The notes below the pieces were generated by a model. The model had not been told where the DNA came from, did no database searches, and worked only from the letters and a program-made list of their open reading frames with translations. A program made the translations under genes and the position numbers. This document shows positions 45,463 through 54,685 of a stretch of 64,000 nucleotides of DNA, in pieces. This DNA is from Pseudanabaena sp. ABRG5-3 (GTDB lineage: Bacteria > Cyanobacteriota > Cyanobacteriia > Pseudanabaenales > Pseudanabaenaceae), in contig NZ_AP017560.1 of assembly GCF_003967015.1 (NCBI RefSeq), positions 434,001 to 498,000 of the forward strand. Direction: 5' to 3'. The stretch's first letter is position 1; every line of letters begins with the position of its first letter.

Positions 45463-47684
45463 ATGACGACACAGACTCTATGCAAACCTCATCTACTAAT
45501 AGCGAAATATTAATTCTAATTGTTGATGATTTGCCAGACAATCTCCGAGTTCTCTCCGCAGCGCTCACAGGACAAGGATATCAAATTCGCTGTGCCAAAA
45601 GTGGGGAGATCGCGCTGATGGCGGTTGAGACAACTTGTCCAGACTTGATCTTACTAGATATCAAAATGCCAGATATGGATGGTTATGAAGTTTGTCAGAG
45701 ACTCAAAGCTTCTGAAACTTCTCGCCATATTCCCATCATCTTTTTGAGTGCCTTAAATGATGTTTTCGATAAAGTCAAAGCTTTTAATATCGGTGGAGCT
45801 GACTATATTACCAAACCGTTTCAAGTCGAAGAAGTCTTAATTCGTGTCAAACATCAACTAGCCCTCAAAGTAGCCGAAACGGAAATTCGCCAACTAAATC
45901 AACAACTTGAGCAGCAAAACGAACAGTTAGAAACAATCAATGCAGAATTACAGTTAGAAATTATCGAGCGTCAGCTTATAGAAGAAACATTGAAAGTTAG
46001 TGAAGAGCGTATAGATAGTATTTTAGGATCTATTGAAGATGTTGTCTGGTCAATGCATCCAACAGCCACACAGTTTATCTATTTTAATGTTGCGGTTGAA
46101 AAAATCTATGGTTATCCCATTTCTAACTTCTTTGAAGATCCTGAATTCTGGTTGAAAGTAGTTCATGTAGAAGATCGTGAACGTATTGAGACTGCCAATC
46201 GTAGCATTATGACGACAGGGACTGTAAGCGAAGAATATCGCATCTTACGTCCTGATCAAGAAGTTCGCTGGGTAAGCGATCGCCGATATCTTGTCTATGA
46301 TCGCGATGGAAAAGTCATTCGGATTGATGGAATTGTGCGAGATATCACTGATCACAAACGAGCGCAGGATCAATTAGTCCATGATGCTCTCCATGACTCA
46401 CTTACAGGACTGCCAAATCGCAATCTGTTTATGGATCGTGTTGAGCAAGCTCTCAAATATGGTAATCGACATTCTCAATATATGTTTGCGGTTCTGTTCA
46501 TCGATCTAGATCGCTTTAAAATGGTCAATGATATGCATGGTCATATGATCGGCGATCAGTTTTTGCAAGCGATCGCTAAGCTGTTAGGAAGTTGTTTGCG
46601 ATCGGTTGGCGATACTGTTGCCCGTCTCGGTGGGGACGAATTCACGATTTTAATTGATGATATCCAAGAAGTTAGCGAAGCCTTGATGATTGCCGATCGC
46701 ATTCTTTCTAAGCTTTCACTTCCGATTAATTTACCAACTCAAACAATTTTTGCAGGTGCTAGTATTGGCATCGTCATCAGCAATCGAGACTATGTGAATG
46801 GTATTGATTTACTCAGAGATGCTGATATTGCGATGTACCGAGCTAAATCTCTTGGCAAAGGAAGATACATTCTCTTTGATAAGGAAATGTACGAACAGAA
46901 CCTAAAGGCGAGTCAACTTGATAGTGATCTCCATTACGCTTTAGAGCGTCAGGAGTTTGAGCTGTATTATCAACCGATTATATCTTTGACATCAGATCAT
47001 CTCGCAGGATTTGAAGCCTTGATTCGTTGGCATCACCCCGAACGTGGATTAGTACCACCCAGTGAGTTTATTCCTATTGCTGAAGAAACAGGTTTAATTA
47101 TTGCGATCGGCGATTGGGTTCTCTATCAAGCTTGTCAACAAATGCGCGATTGGCAAAGCAAGTTTACTGAAGCTATTTCCCTCAAAATGAGCATCAATCT
47201 TACTTGTCAGCAAATACGCGAAAAAAATCTCATCGAAAAACTAGATCGGGTCTTGGCAAAAACAGGAATCGATGGCAACACCCTCCGTCTAGAAATCACC
47301 GAAAGCTCAATGATGGATCAAGGCGAAGAAACGATCGCCAAACTAGAGAACTTACGCGCCCGCAATATTCAACTGAGCATTGATGACTTTGGACAAGGTT
47401 ATTCTTCTCTCAGCTATCTACATCGCTTTCCCGTAAATACCCTCAAGATCGATCGCACCTTTGTCGAACAGATGAGCCTCGGTGGACAAAATCTCGAAAT
47501 CATCCGCACGATTATTATTCTTGCCCATGCCCTAGGTATGAATGTAGTGGCGGAAGGCGTGGAAACCTATGAGCAAATGTCCATTTTGAAGCAATTAGGC
47601 TGTGAGTATGCTCAAGGCTATTTTTTCTCCCGTCCTATCATTGCTGCTGCTGCCGAACAAATAATTAAAAGCCAAAAGATATAA
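45459..47684 (+). CDS. Response regulator with PAS, GGDEF and EAL domains (c-di-GMP turnover)
   Basis: 741 residues from ATG 45459, placed by an AGGAGG (45443-45448) inside the end of the kinase gene. REC about 18-130 (VDDLPDN, LLDIKMPDMDGYE), coiled coil, PAS-PAC about 185-300, GGDEF about 310-475 with intact RLGGDEF, EAL about 485-735 with FEALIRWHHP, DDFGQGYSSL, KIDRTF and VAEGVET. Both catalytic sites look intact, so it may make and degrade c-di-GMP. The inhibitory RxxD site is degenerate (S-V-G-D at that position). Coupled translation with the kinase indicates a dedicated two-component pair. Confidence 0.93.
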   Translation: MNDDTDSMQTSSTNSEILILIVDDLPDNLRVLSAALTGQGYQIRCAKSGEIALMAVETTCPDLILLDIKMPDMDGYEVCQRLKASETSRHIPIIFLSALNDVFDKVKAFNIGGADYITKPFQVEEVLIRVKHQLALKVAETEIRQLNQQLEQQNEQLETINAELQLEIIERQLIEETLKVSEERIDSILGSIEDVVWSMHPTATQFIYFNVAVEKIYGYPISNFFEDPEFWLKVVHVEDRERIETANRSIMTTGTVSEEYRILRPDQEVRWVSDRRYLVYDRDGKVIRIDGIVRDITDHKRAQDQLVHDALHDSLTGLPNRNLFMDRVEQALKYGNRHSQYMFAVLFIDLDRFKMVNDMHGHMIGDQFLQAIAKLLGSCLRSVGDTVARLGGDEFTILIDDIQEVSEALMIADRILSKLSLPINLPTQTIFAGASIGIVISNRDYVNGIDLLRDADIAMYRAKSLGKGRYILFDKEMYEQNLKASQLDSDLHYALERQEFELYYQPIISLTSDHLAGFEALIRWHHPERGLVPPSEFIPIAEETGLIIAIGDWVLYQACQQMRDWQSKFTEAISLKMSINLTCQQIREKNLIEKLDRVLAKTGIDGNTLRLEITESSMMDQGEETIAKLENLRARNIQLSIDDFGQGYSSLSYLHRFPVNTLKIDRTFVEQMSLGGQNLEIIRTIIILAHALGMNVVAEGVETYEQMSILKQLGCEYAQGYFFSRPIIAAAAEQIIKSQKI

Positions 47685-47701
47685 CTATAAAGATAAAATC
47701 G

Positions 47702-48424
47702 ATGCTCCTACATTTATCCACATGGCAAGAAGTTGAAGCCTACTTGCAGCGATCGCAAGCGGTGATTATTCCTATCGGTTCCACTGAGCAGCATGGTCCC
47801 ACGGGATTAATTGGCACGGATTTTATTTGTGCCGAAGCGATCGCCCGTGCCGTTGGCGAAAAAGCTGATGCTCTAGTGACTTCGACCCTGACTCTGGGCA
47901 TGGCAGAGCATCACACAGGATTTGCAGGCACGATTAGCCTCAAGCCTTCCACACTTACCTTAGTAATTCATGATGTCGTGCGATCGCTTGCCAAGCATGG
48001 ATTTAAACGCTTCTTCTTTCTCAATGGGCATGGCGGTAATATCGCTGTTCTGAAAACCGCCTTTACCGAGATTTATAACGAACTGCCCGACGTGCGCTGT
48101 CGGCTCGGCAACTGGTGGGCGAGTAACGAAATATATAAACTCGTCAAAGAGCTTTATGGCAATCAGGAAGGCTATCACGCTACACCTAGCGAAATTGCGG
48201 TGACAATGTATCTCTATCCCGACGCAATTAAAAACGCCCCCCTGAGTGAATCAGTCAATAAAGATAGTCGCATCTATAGCCCTGAAGAATTTCGCAAACG
48301 TTATCCCGATGGACGCATGGGTTCAAATCCTGCCTTAGCTACTGTGGAGCATGGGCAACAACTTTTTGAAATTTCCGTCAAGGAATTAGTCAGCCAGTAC
48401 AACGATTTTCTTGCTGAAATTTAA
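47702..48424 (+). CDS. Creatininase-family amidohydrolase
   Basis: 240 residues with the metal-binding set of the family: GSTEQHGPTG (Glu, His), GTDFIC (Asp), NGHGGN (His) and YHATPSEIA (Glu). The family covers creatininase, MftE, ArfB and FAPy deformylase; cyanobacteria lack creatinine use, so the substrate is more likely a formamide or cyclic amide. It follows the c-di-GMP gene by 17 bases and may be on the same transcript without functional link. Confidence 0.88.
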   Translation: MLLHLSTWQEVEAYLQRSQAVIIPIGSTEQHGPTGLIGTDFICAEAIARAVGEKADALVTSTLTLGMAEHHTGFAGTISLKPSTLTLVIHDVVRSLAKHGFKRFFFLNGHGGNIAVLKTAFTEIYNELPDVRCRLGNWWASNEIYKLVKELYGNQEGYHATPSEIAVTMYLYPDAIKNAPLSESVNKDSRIYSPEEFRKRYPDGRMGSNPALATVEHGQQLFEISVKELVSQYNDFLAEI

Positions 48425-48560
48425 GGTTAAGCAAAATAGCCAGTCTTTGCCGTAAATTAACGATTTTGCCTCAAGATTAGGTCATTTGCAGCAAAGCAGA
48501 AACTCAACAATCGTTGTATGCTGTCAGCTTAAACATCAAAAGTACTTGCATTTCTGCATC

Positions 48561-49115
48561 ATGCTTGATCGCGCAACGATAACCGTAGCCATTTCTTTAT
48601 GCCCTGAAGAGGCTGTTTGTTATTTAGCAAGGGTATATACCACCCTAGTTATTTTCAATCCGCCTGAATTTCTCAAGACTTCTAATGAAAGTAGAGTCTT
48701 GATTCATTCCCTTGGCTTTCCCGACCATCCCGACTCAGCCCACACCTGTCGGCAACTGATGGATGAGTTTGGCTTCGATACTGATACTTTCCCTGCCTGT
48801 GCAATTCAAGGACTAGCGACAATCGATTCGATATTCCCCTGCGATCGCGATAACTTGGAAGTAGATTTTGAGCTTGATCGCCATTTAGATATTGCACCCA
48901 CTAGCCTGATCGATATTCAATCCAGGGTACAAGACCAAGGACAGGAAGCATGGTTAGTGCAGCTAAAGGACACTTACTTTTTGCAAGAACCAATTTATGA
49001 TGTTTTGCCACCAATGCACATCGCTACAGGAGATGTTTGGCTACCGCAAAACACTTCTCATGCAGAAGATTTTCAGAACGCTCTCAGTCGTGACATTCTC
49101 CGCAGTAAGGTATAA
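48561..49115 (+). CDS. Hypothetical protein, possibly ASCH/PUA-like
   Basis: 184 residues from the ATG at 48561; the frame extends 25 codons upstream with unlikely sequence. TVAISLCPEEAVCYL, SRVLIHSLG and IQGLATIDSIFPCD are arranged like the strands of ASCH domains (small PUA-like RNA/nucleotide-binding folds), but similarity is faint. The second half is acidic and unfamiliar. It ends one base before the terminator it shares with the convergent propeller gene. Confidence 0.5.
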   Translation: MLDRATITVAISLCPEEAVCYLARVYTTLVIFNPPEFLKTSNESRVLIHSLGFPDHPDSAHTCRQLMDEFGFDTDTFPACAIQGLATIDSIFPCDRDNLEVDFELDRHLDIAPTSLIDIQSRVQDQGQEAWLVQLKDTYFLQEPIYDVLPPMHIATGDVWLPQNTSHAEDFQNALSRDILRSKV

Positions 49116-49144
49116 AAAAAGCATCGCGAAGCGATGCCTTTTTT
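49114..49144. terminator. Bidirectional terminator
   Basis: A perfect stem GCATCGC-GAA-GCGATGC (49121-49137) flanked by seven A on the left and six T on the right, between convergent genes; it can terminate transcription in both directions. The tip is the very stable GC-GAA-GC mini-hairpin. Confidence 0.9.
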
Positions 49145-49146
49145 GC

Positions 49147-50478
49147 TTAGGGAATGACAAAAGATTGAACCTTGCTACTACCTTCTTTTCCCAGAAAATT
49201 GCTAGCAAAAATCAAACGTTTCTGCTTGGATTCATCGGCTCTATTAATTACTGGTAACTGGTAGATATGGCTATTCATCAAAGTGGGAGTTCGCCAGACT
49301 AACTTGCCAGTTTGAGTATCAAAGGCACTGACCCAGCTATTGTTATCAGCCGAACCGTAAAAGCCATAGGTCACATTTTTGATCTCCATATCCGCCACAT
49401 AAATTAGACCATCTGACAAAACTAAATCTGGAGGTTCATCATCATAGACACGCGGTAGTGAGAATCTACGTAAAAATCTGCCAGTTTCTTTATCCAGCAC
49501 CACAAAATTACTGCCAGAGTTGCCCTTAGATTGCCATACATACACTTCGCGATCGCTAACGGCTTTCACTTTGCCAGTAATCACATACGACCATTTCTCC
49601 TTGCCAGTTTGCAGAGCGATCGCCCTTAGTTTTCCCGATGGCTTCATATCACTATTACCAAAAACGGAGGTGTAGATCGTATCTCCAAAAACTTTGGCTG
49701 ACCATAAACCATCAGGGTTTTGCAATGATTCCTTTGTCCATAGAACTTTGCCAGACGCTACATCAATCGCCGTAAATTTTTCAGTGCGTCCTGCTGGCTT
49801 GCGGATGACAGTAGGTAGAAATAGTATGCCATCTTGTACGACTGGCTCGATAGAATGCGGACCTACATAAATACCTATCATTCCATCAGCATTGGGTTTG
49901 TAAGACCAAATTGTTTGATCTTGTTTAATTCCGAATACCTCAATGCGGTAAGTGTTGTTGTAGGGATGGTCACGGAGCGATTTGGAATCACCATATACAG
50001 CGATGTCTTGATGTATGCCTATCGTGCGATCGCGGAAAGTCTCTTCAATTTCCTCATACTTAAATGAGGCTTTGACGGAGCCTGTCTTAGGATCAAATCC
50101 CATAACGCCCTGATCATGGCTGACATAGACAATTCCATTGTCCAGAAATACACGACGACGCACAAGCTCCTTATAGGATGGCAATTTTTGCTTCCATTGC
50201 ACTTTTCCAGATGCAATATCAAGGGCAACTAGTTCGGATACATAGTCTTCACCATCCTTCTCATAACGGATCACAAATAAATTCTGATCGGCGGCAATCA
50301 ATTTTGTACTTGCTTCAAGATTAGCAGTCCATTCAGGCTGAATGATCACTTCAGGATTGTTAGCATCGGCGGCAAGATGTAAGCCTAGCAACAGTACTAA
50401 GGAAATGAGAAAGTATTTCCCAAAATTAATCAATTTCTGAGAATGGGGAAACTTAAATTTTGATGGTGTTAAGTTCAT
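49147..50478 (-). CDS. PQQ-like beta-propeller repeat protein (downstream paralogue)
   Basis: 443 residues from the ATG at 50478, chosen because the tandem paralogue starts with the same MNLTPSK. An N-terminal membrane anchor or uncleaved signal (about residues 22-42) exports a propeller built of WD/PQQ-type blades: phrases such as ASGKVQWKQKLPS, FDPKTGS, ASGKVLWTKES and TGKLVWRTP repeat roughly every 40-60 residues. Similar folds occur in BamB and PQQ dehydrogenases, but the dehydrogenase residues are not evident. Likely a periplasmic protein-binding scaffold. Confidence 0.82.
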   Translation of the reverse strand: MNLTPSKFKFPHSQKLINFGKYFLISLVLLLGLHLAADANNPEVIIQPEWTANLEASTKLIAADQNLFVIRYEKDGEDYVSELVALDIASGKVQWKQKLPSYKELVRRRVFLDNGIVYVSHDQGVMGFDPKTGSVKASFKYEEIEETFRDRTIGIHQDIAVYGDSKSLRDHPYNNTYRIEVFGIKQDQTIWSYKPNADGMIGIYVGPHSIEPVVQDGILFLPTVIRKPAGRTEKFTAIDVASGKVLWTKESLQNPDGLWSAKVFGDTIYTSVFGNSDMKPSGKLRAIALQTGKEKWSYVITGKVKAVSDREVYVWQSKGNSGSNFVVLDKETGRFLRRFSLPRVYDDEPPDLVLSDGLIYVADMEIKNVTYGFYGSADNNSWVSAFDTQTGKLVWRTPTLMNSHIYQLPVINRADESKQKRLIFASNFLGKEGSSKVQSFVIP

Positions 50479-50545
50479 AAGGGCGATCTCTATATTTTTC
50501 AATAAATTTCAAGAGTAAAATTTAGAACTAGATGACTTTGTCGCT

Positions 50546-51904
50546 TTAGGGAATAAGAAAGGAATGAACTTTACTACTACCTTCTGTTCTCAAAATATTG
50601 CTAGCAAAAATCAAACGTTTCTGCTCAGGTTTATCGGCTACCGCACTAACAATAGGTGGATAGTTAATAGAGCTATTGAGCAAAGTGGAAGTCCGCCAGA
50701 CTGATTTGCCAGTTTTATCGTCAAAGGCTCTGACCCAGCTATTTCTAATAGGACCGAAAAAGTCTACTGCCTCATTTCCTGTTTCTAGCGCCTCTATGTA
50801 AATCCGACCATCTGCCCAAGTTAAAATTTGAGGCTCCAGACTATAGCCAAGGTTCACTTTAAAGCTGCGTGAGAATCTGCCAGTTTCCTTGTCTAACACC
50901 ACAAAATTACCATCAACGTTATCTTTTGATTGCCAGACTAAAACTTCGCGATCGCTAACAGCTTTAGTTCGCCAATTAGTTTCGTCAGTAATGGCATACG
51001 CCCATTTTTCTTTGCCAGTTTGCAGAGAGATCGCACGGAGGCTTCCTGTGGAATGCATCTTGCTATGATCGAAAGTTGAGGTATAGAAGAGCGTATCTCC
51101 AAAAACTTTAGCTGACCGTAAGCCTAAGCCATTAGGATTTTGCGGCGCTTCCCAAGTCCGAAGCACTTTACCTGAGGCAACATCCATCATTGTAAATTGT
51201 TCAGTCCAACCTGCGGTTGTGTTGTGACGAGAAGGTAACAAGAGAATTCCATTCTGTATCACTGGCTCGATTTCTGAAATACCACCAATCAAACCATTTT
51301 TAGGAAGTTGATATGACCAAATAGTTTTATCTTTAGTGATACCAAATACTTTTGTTTCATACTCTGTGCGACTAAGGTCACTTTTATTAATTGGTATAGA
51401 ATCACCATATACGGCGATATCCTGATGTATCCCCATCAAGCGATCGCGACTACCACTACTATTTATATTTGTATACTTAAAAGATGTTTTAGGAGAACCA
51501 GTTTTAGGATCAAATCCCACAACGCCATTGTCATGACTGGCATAGATAGTTCCATTATCGAAAATCAACTGGTAACTACCAGGAATTTCACGCGATGGCA
51601 ATTTCTGCTGCCATTGTACTTTTCCTGACACAGTATTAATTGCAAATAGAGTTGCAGAGTAATTTTCTGAATCTACAGCAGACTTTTGGTTCCCAATTAC
51701 AAATAACTGCTCACCAGCCGTAATCGGTGAGATGTTCGCTTCAAGATCAACACTCCACTCGGGCTGGATGATCACTTCAGGACTGTTTGCATAGGCAACA
51801 AGATGTAAGCCTAGCAGCAGTACTAAGGAAATCAAAAAGTATTTCCCAAAATCAATCAATTTTTGAGAATAGTGAAACTGAGATTTTGATGGTGTTAAGT
51901 TCAT
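50546..51904 (-). CDS. PQQ-like beta-propeller repeat protein (upstream paralogue)
   Basis: 452 residues, the tandem duplicate of the neighbour at 49147-50478. Same membrane-anchor segment (YFLISLVLLLGLHL) and same blade phrases (SGKVQWQQKLPSREIPGS, FDPKTGSPKTSF, DKETGRFSRSF, TGKSVWRTSTL). The pair share starts, ends and most blades, so they arose by gene duplication and have since diverged, mostly in the middle blades. Separated by 67 bases, on one strand, with similar 5' flanks. Confidence 0.82.
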   Translation of the reverse strand: MNLTPSKSQFHYSQKLIDFGKYFLISLVLLLGLHLVAYANSPEVIIQPEWSVDLEANISPITAGEQLFVIGNQKSAVDSENYSATLFAINTVSGKVQWQQKLPSREIPGSYQLIFDNGTIYASHDNGVVGFDPKTGSPKTSFKYTNINSSGSRDRLMGIHQDIAVYGDSIPINKSDLSRTEYETKVFGITKDKTIWSYQLPKNGLIGGISEIEPVIQNGILLLPSRHNTTAGWTEQFTMMDVASGKVLRTWEAPQNPNGLGLRSAKVFGDTLFYTSTFDHSKMHSTGSLRAISLQTGKEKWAYAITDETNWRTKAVSDREVLVWQSKDNVDGNFVVLDKETGRFSRSFKVNLGYSLEPQILTWADGRIYIEALETGNEAVDFFGPIRNSWVRAFDDKTGKSVWRTSTLLNSSINYPPIVSAVADKPEQKRLIFASNILRTEGSSKVHSFLIP

Positions 51905-52127
51905 AATGGCGATCGCGAGATTTCTATAGGACTCTAAACGCGAGAGTACACCCTTTGTTTTTACCTTAAATTCACAAACAATAGCAATTATTAAAGTTAA
52001 ATCAAAATTAAACCTTTGCAGACAGCTATGTTTGGTAGATTTGATCTTGCAACAGAAGTATTAATAAATACATTTTTATATTTTTTATAGTAAACCCCTT
52101 TAAATAATTTACATACAGGAGAGGTTC

Positions 52128-53138
52128 ATGATTATGAGCAATAATCCCAGCCGTGTTGTTGTGATCGGAGTTGCAGGTGATTCTGGTTGTGGGAAATCCA
52201 CATTTTTAGGAAGACTCAAGGATCTGTTTGGCGAAGAATTTATGACCGTAATCTGTCTAGATGACTATCACAGCCTCGATCGCAAACAACGCAAGGAAAC
52301 AGGGATTACGGCCCTTGATCCGAGAGCAAACAATTTTGACTTGATGTATGAACAGGTGAAGGCTCTCAAAGAGGGTAAATCGGTATGGAAACCCATTTAC
52401 AACCATGAGACAGGGCTAATCGATCCACCTGAGTTGATCGCACCAAACAAAGTCGTTGTGATCGAAGGCTTGCATCCGCTCTATGACAAGCGTGTTCGCG
52501 ATTTGATCGATTTCAGTATCTATCTAGATCTCAGCGATGAAGTCAAAGTTGCTTGGAAAATTCAACGGGATATGGCCGAGCGGGGGCATACCCTTGCCGA
52601 TGTGACACAGGCGATCGCTTCTCGTCGTCCCGATTTTGATGCCTATATCGATCCCCAAAAAGCCCATGCTGATGTGGTGATTCAGATTCTACCCACCAAT
52701 TTGATTGCCAATGATAGCGATCGCAAAGTCTTGCGGGTACGTCTGATCCAGCGTAACGATGTGGAAGGTTTGCAACCAGCCTATTTATTTGATGAAGGCT
52801 CGACCATTTCTTGGATTCCTTGCGGCACAAAGCTGACCTGTTCCTACCCTGGAATCAAGCTATTTTCGGGACCTGATAGCTGGCTTGGTCAACCCGCAAG
52901 TGTGTTGGAAATCGATGGACAATTCGATCGCCTTGAGGAAGTGGTATATATCGAAAACCATCTCAGCAGCTTGAATACCAAGTACTACGGTGAGTTGACG
53001 GAGCTTCTACGCAAACATCCTGATTATCCTGGTTCTAATAATGGTACTGGACTCTTACAAGTTATCGTTGGTCTGAAGATGCGAGCAACCTTTGAGCGTC
53101 TCACCCAACAAACTGAACAGCATCTCGTTGCTGCCTAA
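52128..53138 (+). CDS. prk: Phosphoribulokinase
   Basis: 336 residues. It phosphorylates ribulose 5-phosphate to ribulose 1,5-bisphosphate in the Calvin cycle. P-loop GDSGCGKST; LDDYHSLDR and EGLHPLYDKRVRDL contact substrate. The redox pair of cysteines is conserved (one in GDSGCGKST, the other in VICLDDYH), as is the C-terminal pair CGTKLTC, so thioredoxin and CP12/GAPDH control is expected. AGGAG at 52117-52121 suits ATG 52128; ATG 52134 is possible. Transcribed alone, with an AT-rich 220-base upstream region. Confidence 0.97.
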   Translation: MIMSNNPSRVVVIGVAGDSGCGKSTFLGRLKDLFGEEFMTVICLDDYHSLDRKQRKETGITALDPRANNFDLMYEQVKALKEGKSVWKPIYNHETGLIDPPELIAPNKVVVIEGLHPLYDKRVRDLIDFSIYLDLSDEVKVAWKIQRDMAERGHTLADVTQAIASRRPDFDAYIDPQKAHADVVIQILPTNLIANDSDRKVLRVRLIQRNDVEGLQPAYLFDEGSTISWIPCGTKLTCSYPGIKLFSGPDSWLGQPASVLEIDGQFDRLEEVVYIENHLSSLNTKYYGELTELLRKHPDYPGSNNGTGLLQVIVGLKMRATFERLTQQTEQHLVAA

Positions 53139-53149
53139 ATTCGGAATTT

Positions 53150-53190
53150 AGCAGATTAGAGAGAACGCTTTGCGTTCTCTCTAATCTGCT
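53150..53190. repeat. Perfect 19-bp palindrome with TTT loop after prk
   Basis: Arms 53150-53168 and 53172-53190 are exact inverted copies (tip CGC-TTT-GCG). It begins 11 bases after the prk stop and directly abuts MITE copy C. Likely a transcript 3' end, although no T-run follows. Confidence 0.75.
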
Positions 53191-53293
53191 AAGTAGCTGG
53201 GTGCAATTAAATATAAAACCCCAAAAACTGTGGCGCACGCGCAGCGTGCGCCACAGTTTTTGGTTCTGTTTTTTAATTACGCCTAGCTACTTA
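53190..53293 (+). mobile_element. MITE-like palindromic element, copy C
   Basis: 104 bases with TAAGTAGCT / AGCTACTTA ends, the CAATTAAATATAAAACCC segment, a core stem of the form CTGTGGCGCACGC...GCGTGCGCCACAG (tip GCA) and a TTTTTTAATTA segment. It matches copy A in order and orientation. Its right end supplies the last codon and TAG stop of the AAA protein gene on the minus strand. Confidence 0.75.
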
Positions 53294-54531
53294 ACAAATG
53301 GGCTGCTAAACCAACTTCCTTGATCATCGTGATGCTCAAATAGGACAAGTCGCCGACATAAATTGATTGCTTCTGGGGTAAGGACATAGGGGCTAGTGAG
53401 ATATTTCTGTAGGGCTAGTTGATCGCGATCGTGGAGAGTTGCTAAACGCATCTGGAGATCTACTTGTAAGACCTGATTGAGAGTTTCCATTTGTATGGGT
53501 GGATCTTGCCATTGTAAACAACCGTACAACAGTGAAAACAAATAGGGAAGATGACCATAACTAGCAATACATAAGCGATCAAGGGTTTCAAGATTCTCAA
53601 AAATATCGTTCACTTGCTCTAATCTTTTTTCAGGCGAAAGATGGGGGAACACCCTTATTAAAACAACTTGGCGCAACAAATTTAAACTTTGAGGTTTAAC
53701 CGCACCTTGGCGATCGCACAGCGTTAAATTTGGTAAAACAATCGGCATATTCCCCTTCATTCTTTGCTGAAAGCGTTGTAACTGATCCTCTTCAGGGGTA
53801 TTTGCTAGTAAGGGCAGGGTGTAAATGGTATGACATTGAAACTGCCGTAAATATTTGCCACCGTCCCCAAAAATTATTTCAATCTGCTCAAGGGTCAAGC
53901 GATCGAGATTATCGATCAAAATTACCAGTCCTTTTTTCCCAATCTGCTTCAAGCGATCTACCTCTATCGCCGTTACCTCCTCTCCTGCGGCAAGGAGTGA
54001 ATTTTTTAGCCTTGCTTCTAAGTGATGCCGCAATTGACGACGATGTTGATCATTGTCTTGGAGAGTCTGCAAAATCCTTTGTAAGCGAGGTGCATAGGTA
54101 GCAATCCCAATCGGTTCAGGCATTCTCAGCCATTGTTCAATTTCGGCGATCGCATTGGGTAAATAGGCAACCGATAGGGAATCCCCTTTTTTTTCCAACT
54201 GTTGCAAAATTAAAGTCAAAATAAATAGCCAAATTTCCGTTAACCCCACATCATCAATTTGGAGATATTCATCCGCCGCACAGTAAATGACGGCAAAGCC
54301 CTGCTGCTCTAATCCTGCTTTTAAGCGCAGTAACTCTGTAGTTTTGCCACTACCAATATGTCCTGATAGTAACTGAAAGGTAGGTTTGTTGGGAGATAAG
54401 ATAATCGTCCGCCGCAAGCGCTTCACGACATCTTCACCCCGTCCATCCGCCAAATCCACGTAATACACCTCGTTTTGGGAAAAGAGGGCAAAGCTAGGAT
54501 TGCAAGCAGGCAGAGATTCGAGGTTTGACAT
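53287..54531 (-). CDS. P-loop ATPase (STAND/KAP-like AAA family)
   Basis: 414 residues. Walker A GHIGSGKTTELLRLK at about 56-70, Walker B GLVILIDNLDRLT at about 200-212 with Asp-Asn-Leu-Asp-Arg typical of AAA_16/STAND ATPases. The C-terminal 120 residues are helical, as a winged-helix or HETHS-like segment would be. No effector domain is fused. The final K-stop comes from MITE copy C, so the original C-terminus was probably a little longer. Function is not known; related cyanobacterial ATPases stand alone or near kinases. Confidence 0.75.
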   Translation of the reverse strand: MSNLESLPACNPSFALFSQNEVYYVDLADGRGEDVVKRLRRTIILSPNKPTFQLLSGHIGSGKTTELLRLKAGLEQQGFAVIYCAADEYLQIDDVGLTEIWLFILTLILQQLEKKGDSLSVAYLPNAIAEIEQWLRMPEPIGIATYAPRLQRILQTLQDNDQHRRQLRHHLEARLKNSLLAAGEEVTAIEVDRLKQIGKKGLVILIDNLDRLTLEQIEIIFGDGGKYLRQFQCHTIYTLPLLANTPEEDQLQRFQQRMKGNMPIVLPNLTLCDRQGAVKPQSLNLLRQVVLIRVFPHLSPEKRLEQVNDIFENLETLDRLCIASYGHLPYLFSLLYGCLQWQDPPIQMETLNQVLQVDLQMRLATLHDRDQLALQKYLTSPYVLTPEAINLCRRLVLFEHHDDQGSWFSSPFVK

Positions 54532-54624
54532 GATGCAGAAATAATGGTGGAAAACAAAGCATTAAAGCATTTAAGTATCTTGATTTTGCGTAACACAAAA
54601 TTAAAGTATCAGTATCAGGCTGCC

Positions 54625-54685
54625 ATCGATAAAATCGAAGCTGATACAACTGCTTTGCGAGTGCATCAGCTTCGATTTTACCGAT
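54625..54685. repeat. 21-bp inverted repeat after the DciA-like gene
   Basis: Arms 54625-54645 and 54665-54685 pair with one mismatch around a 19-base loop containing GCTTTGC. The right arm abuts the TAG stop (54686-54688) of the DciA-like gene. Confidence 0.65.
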
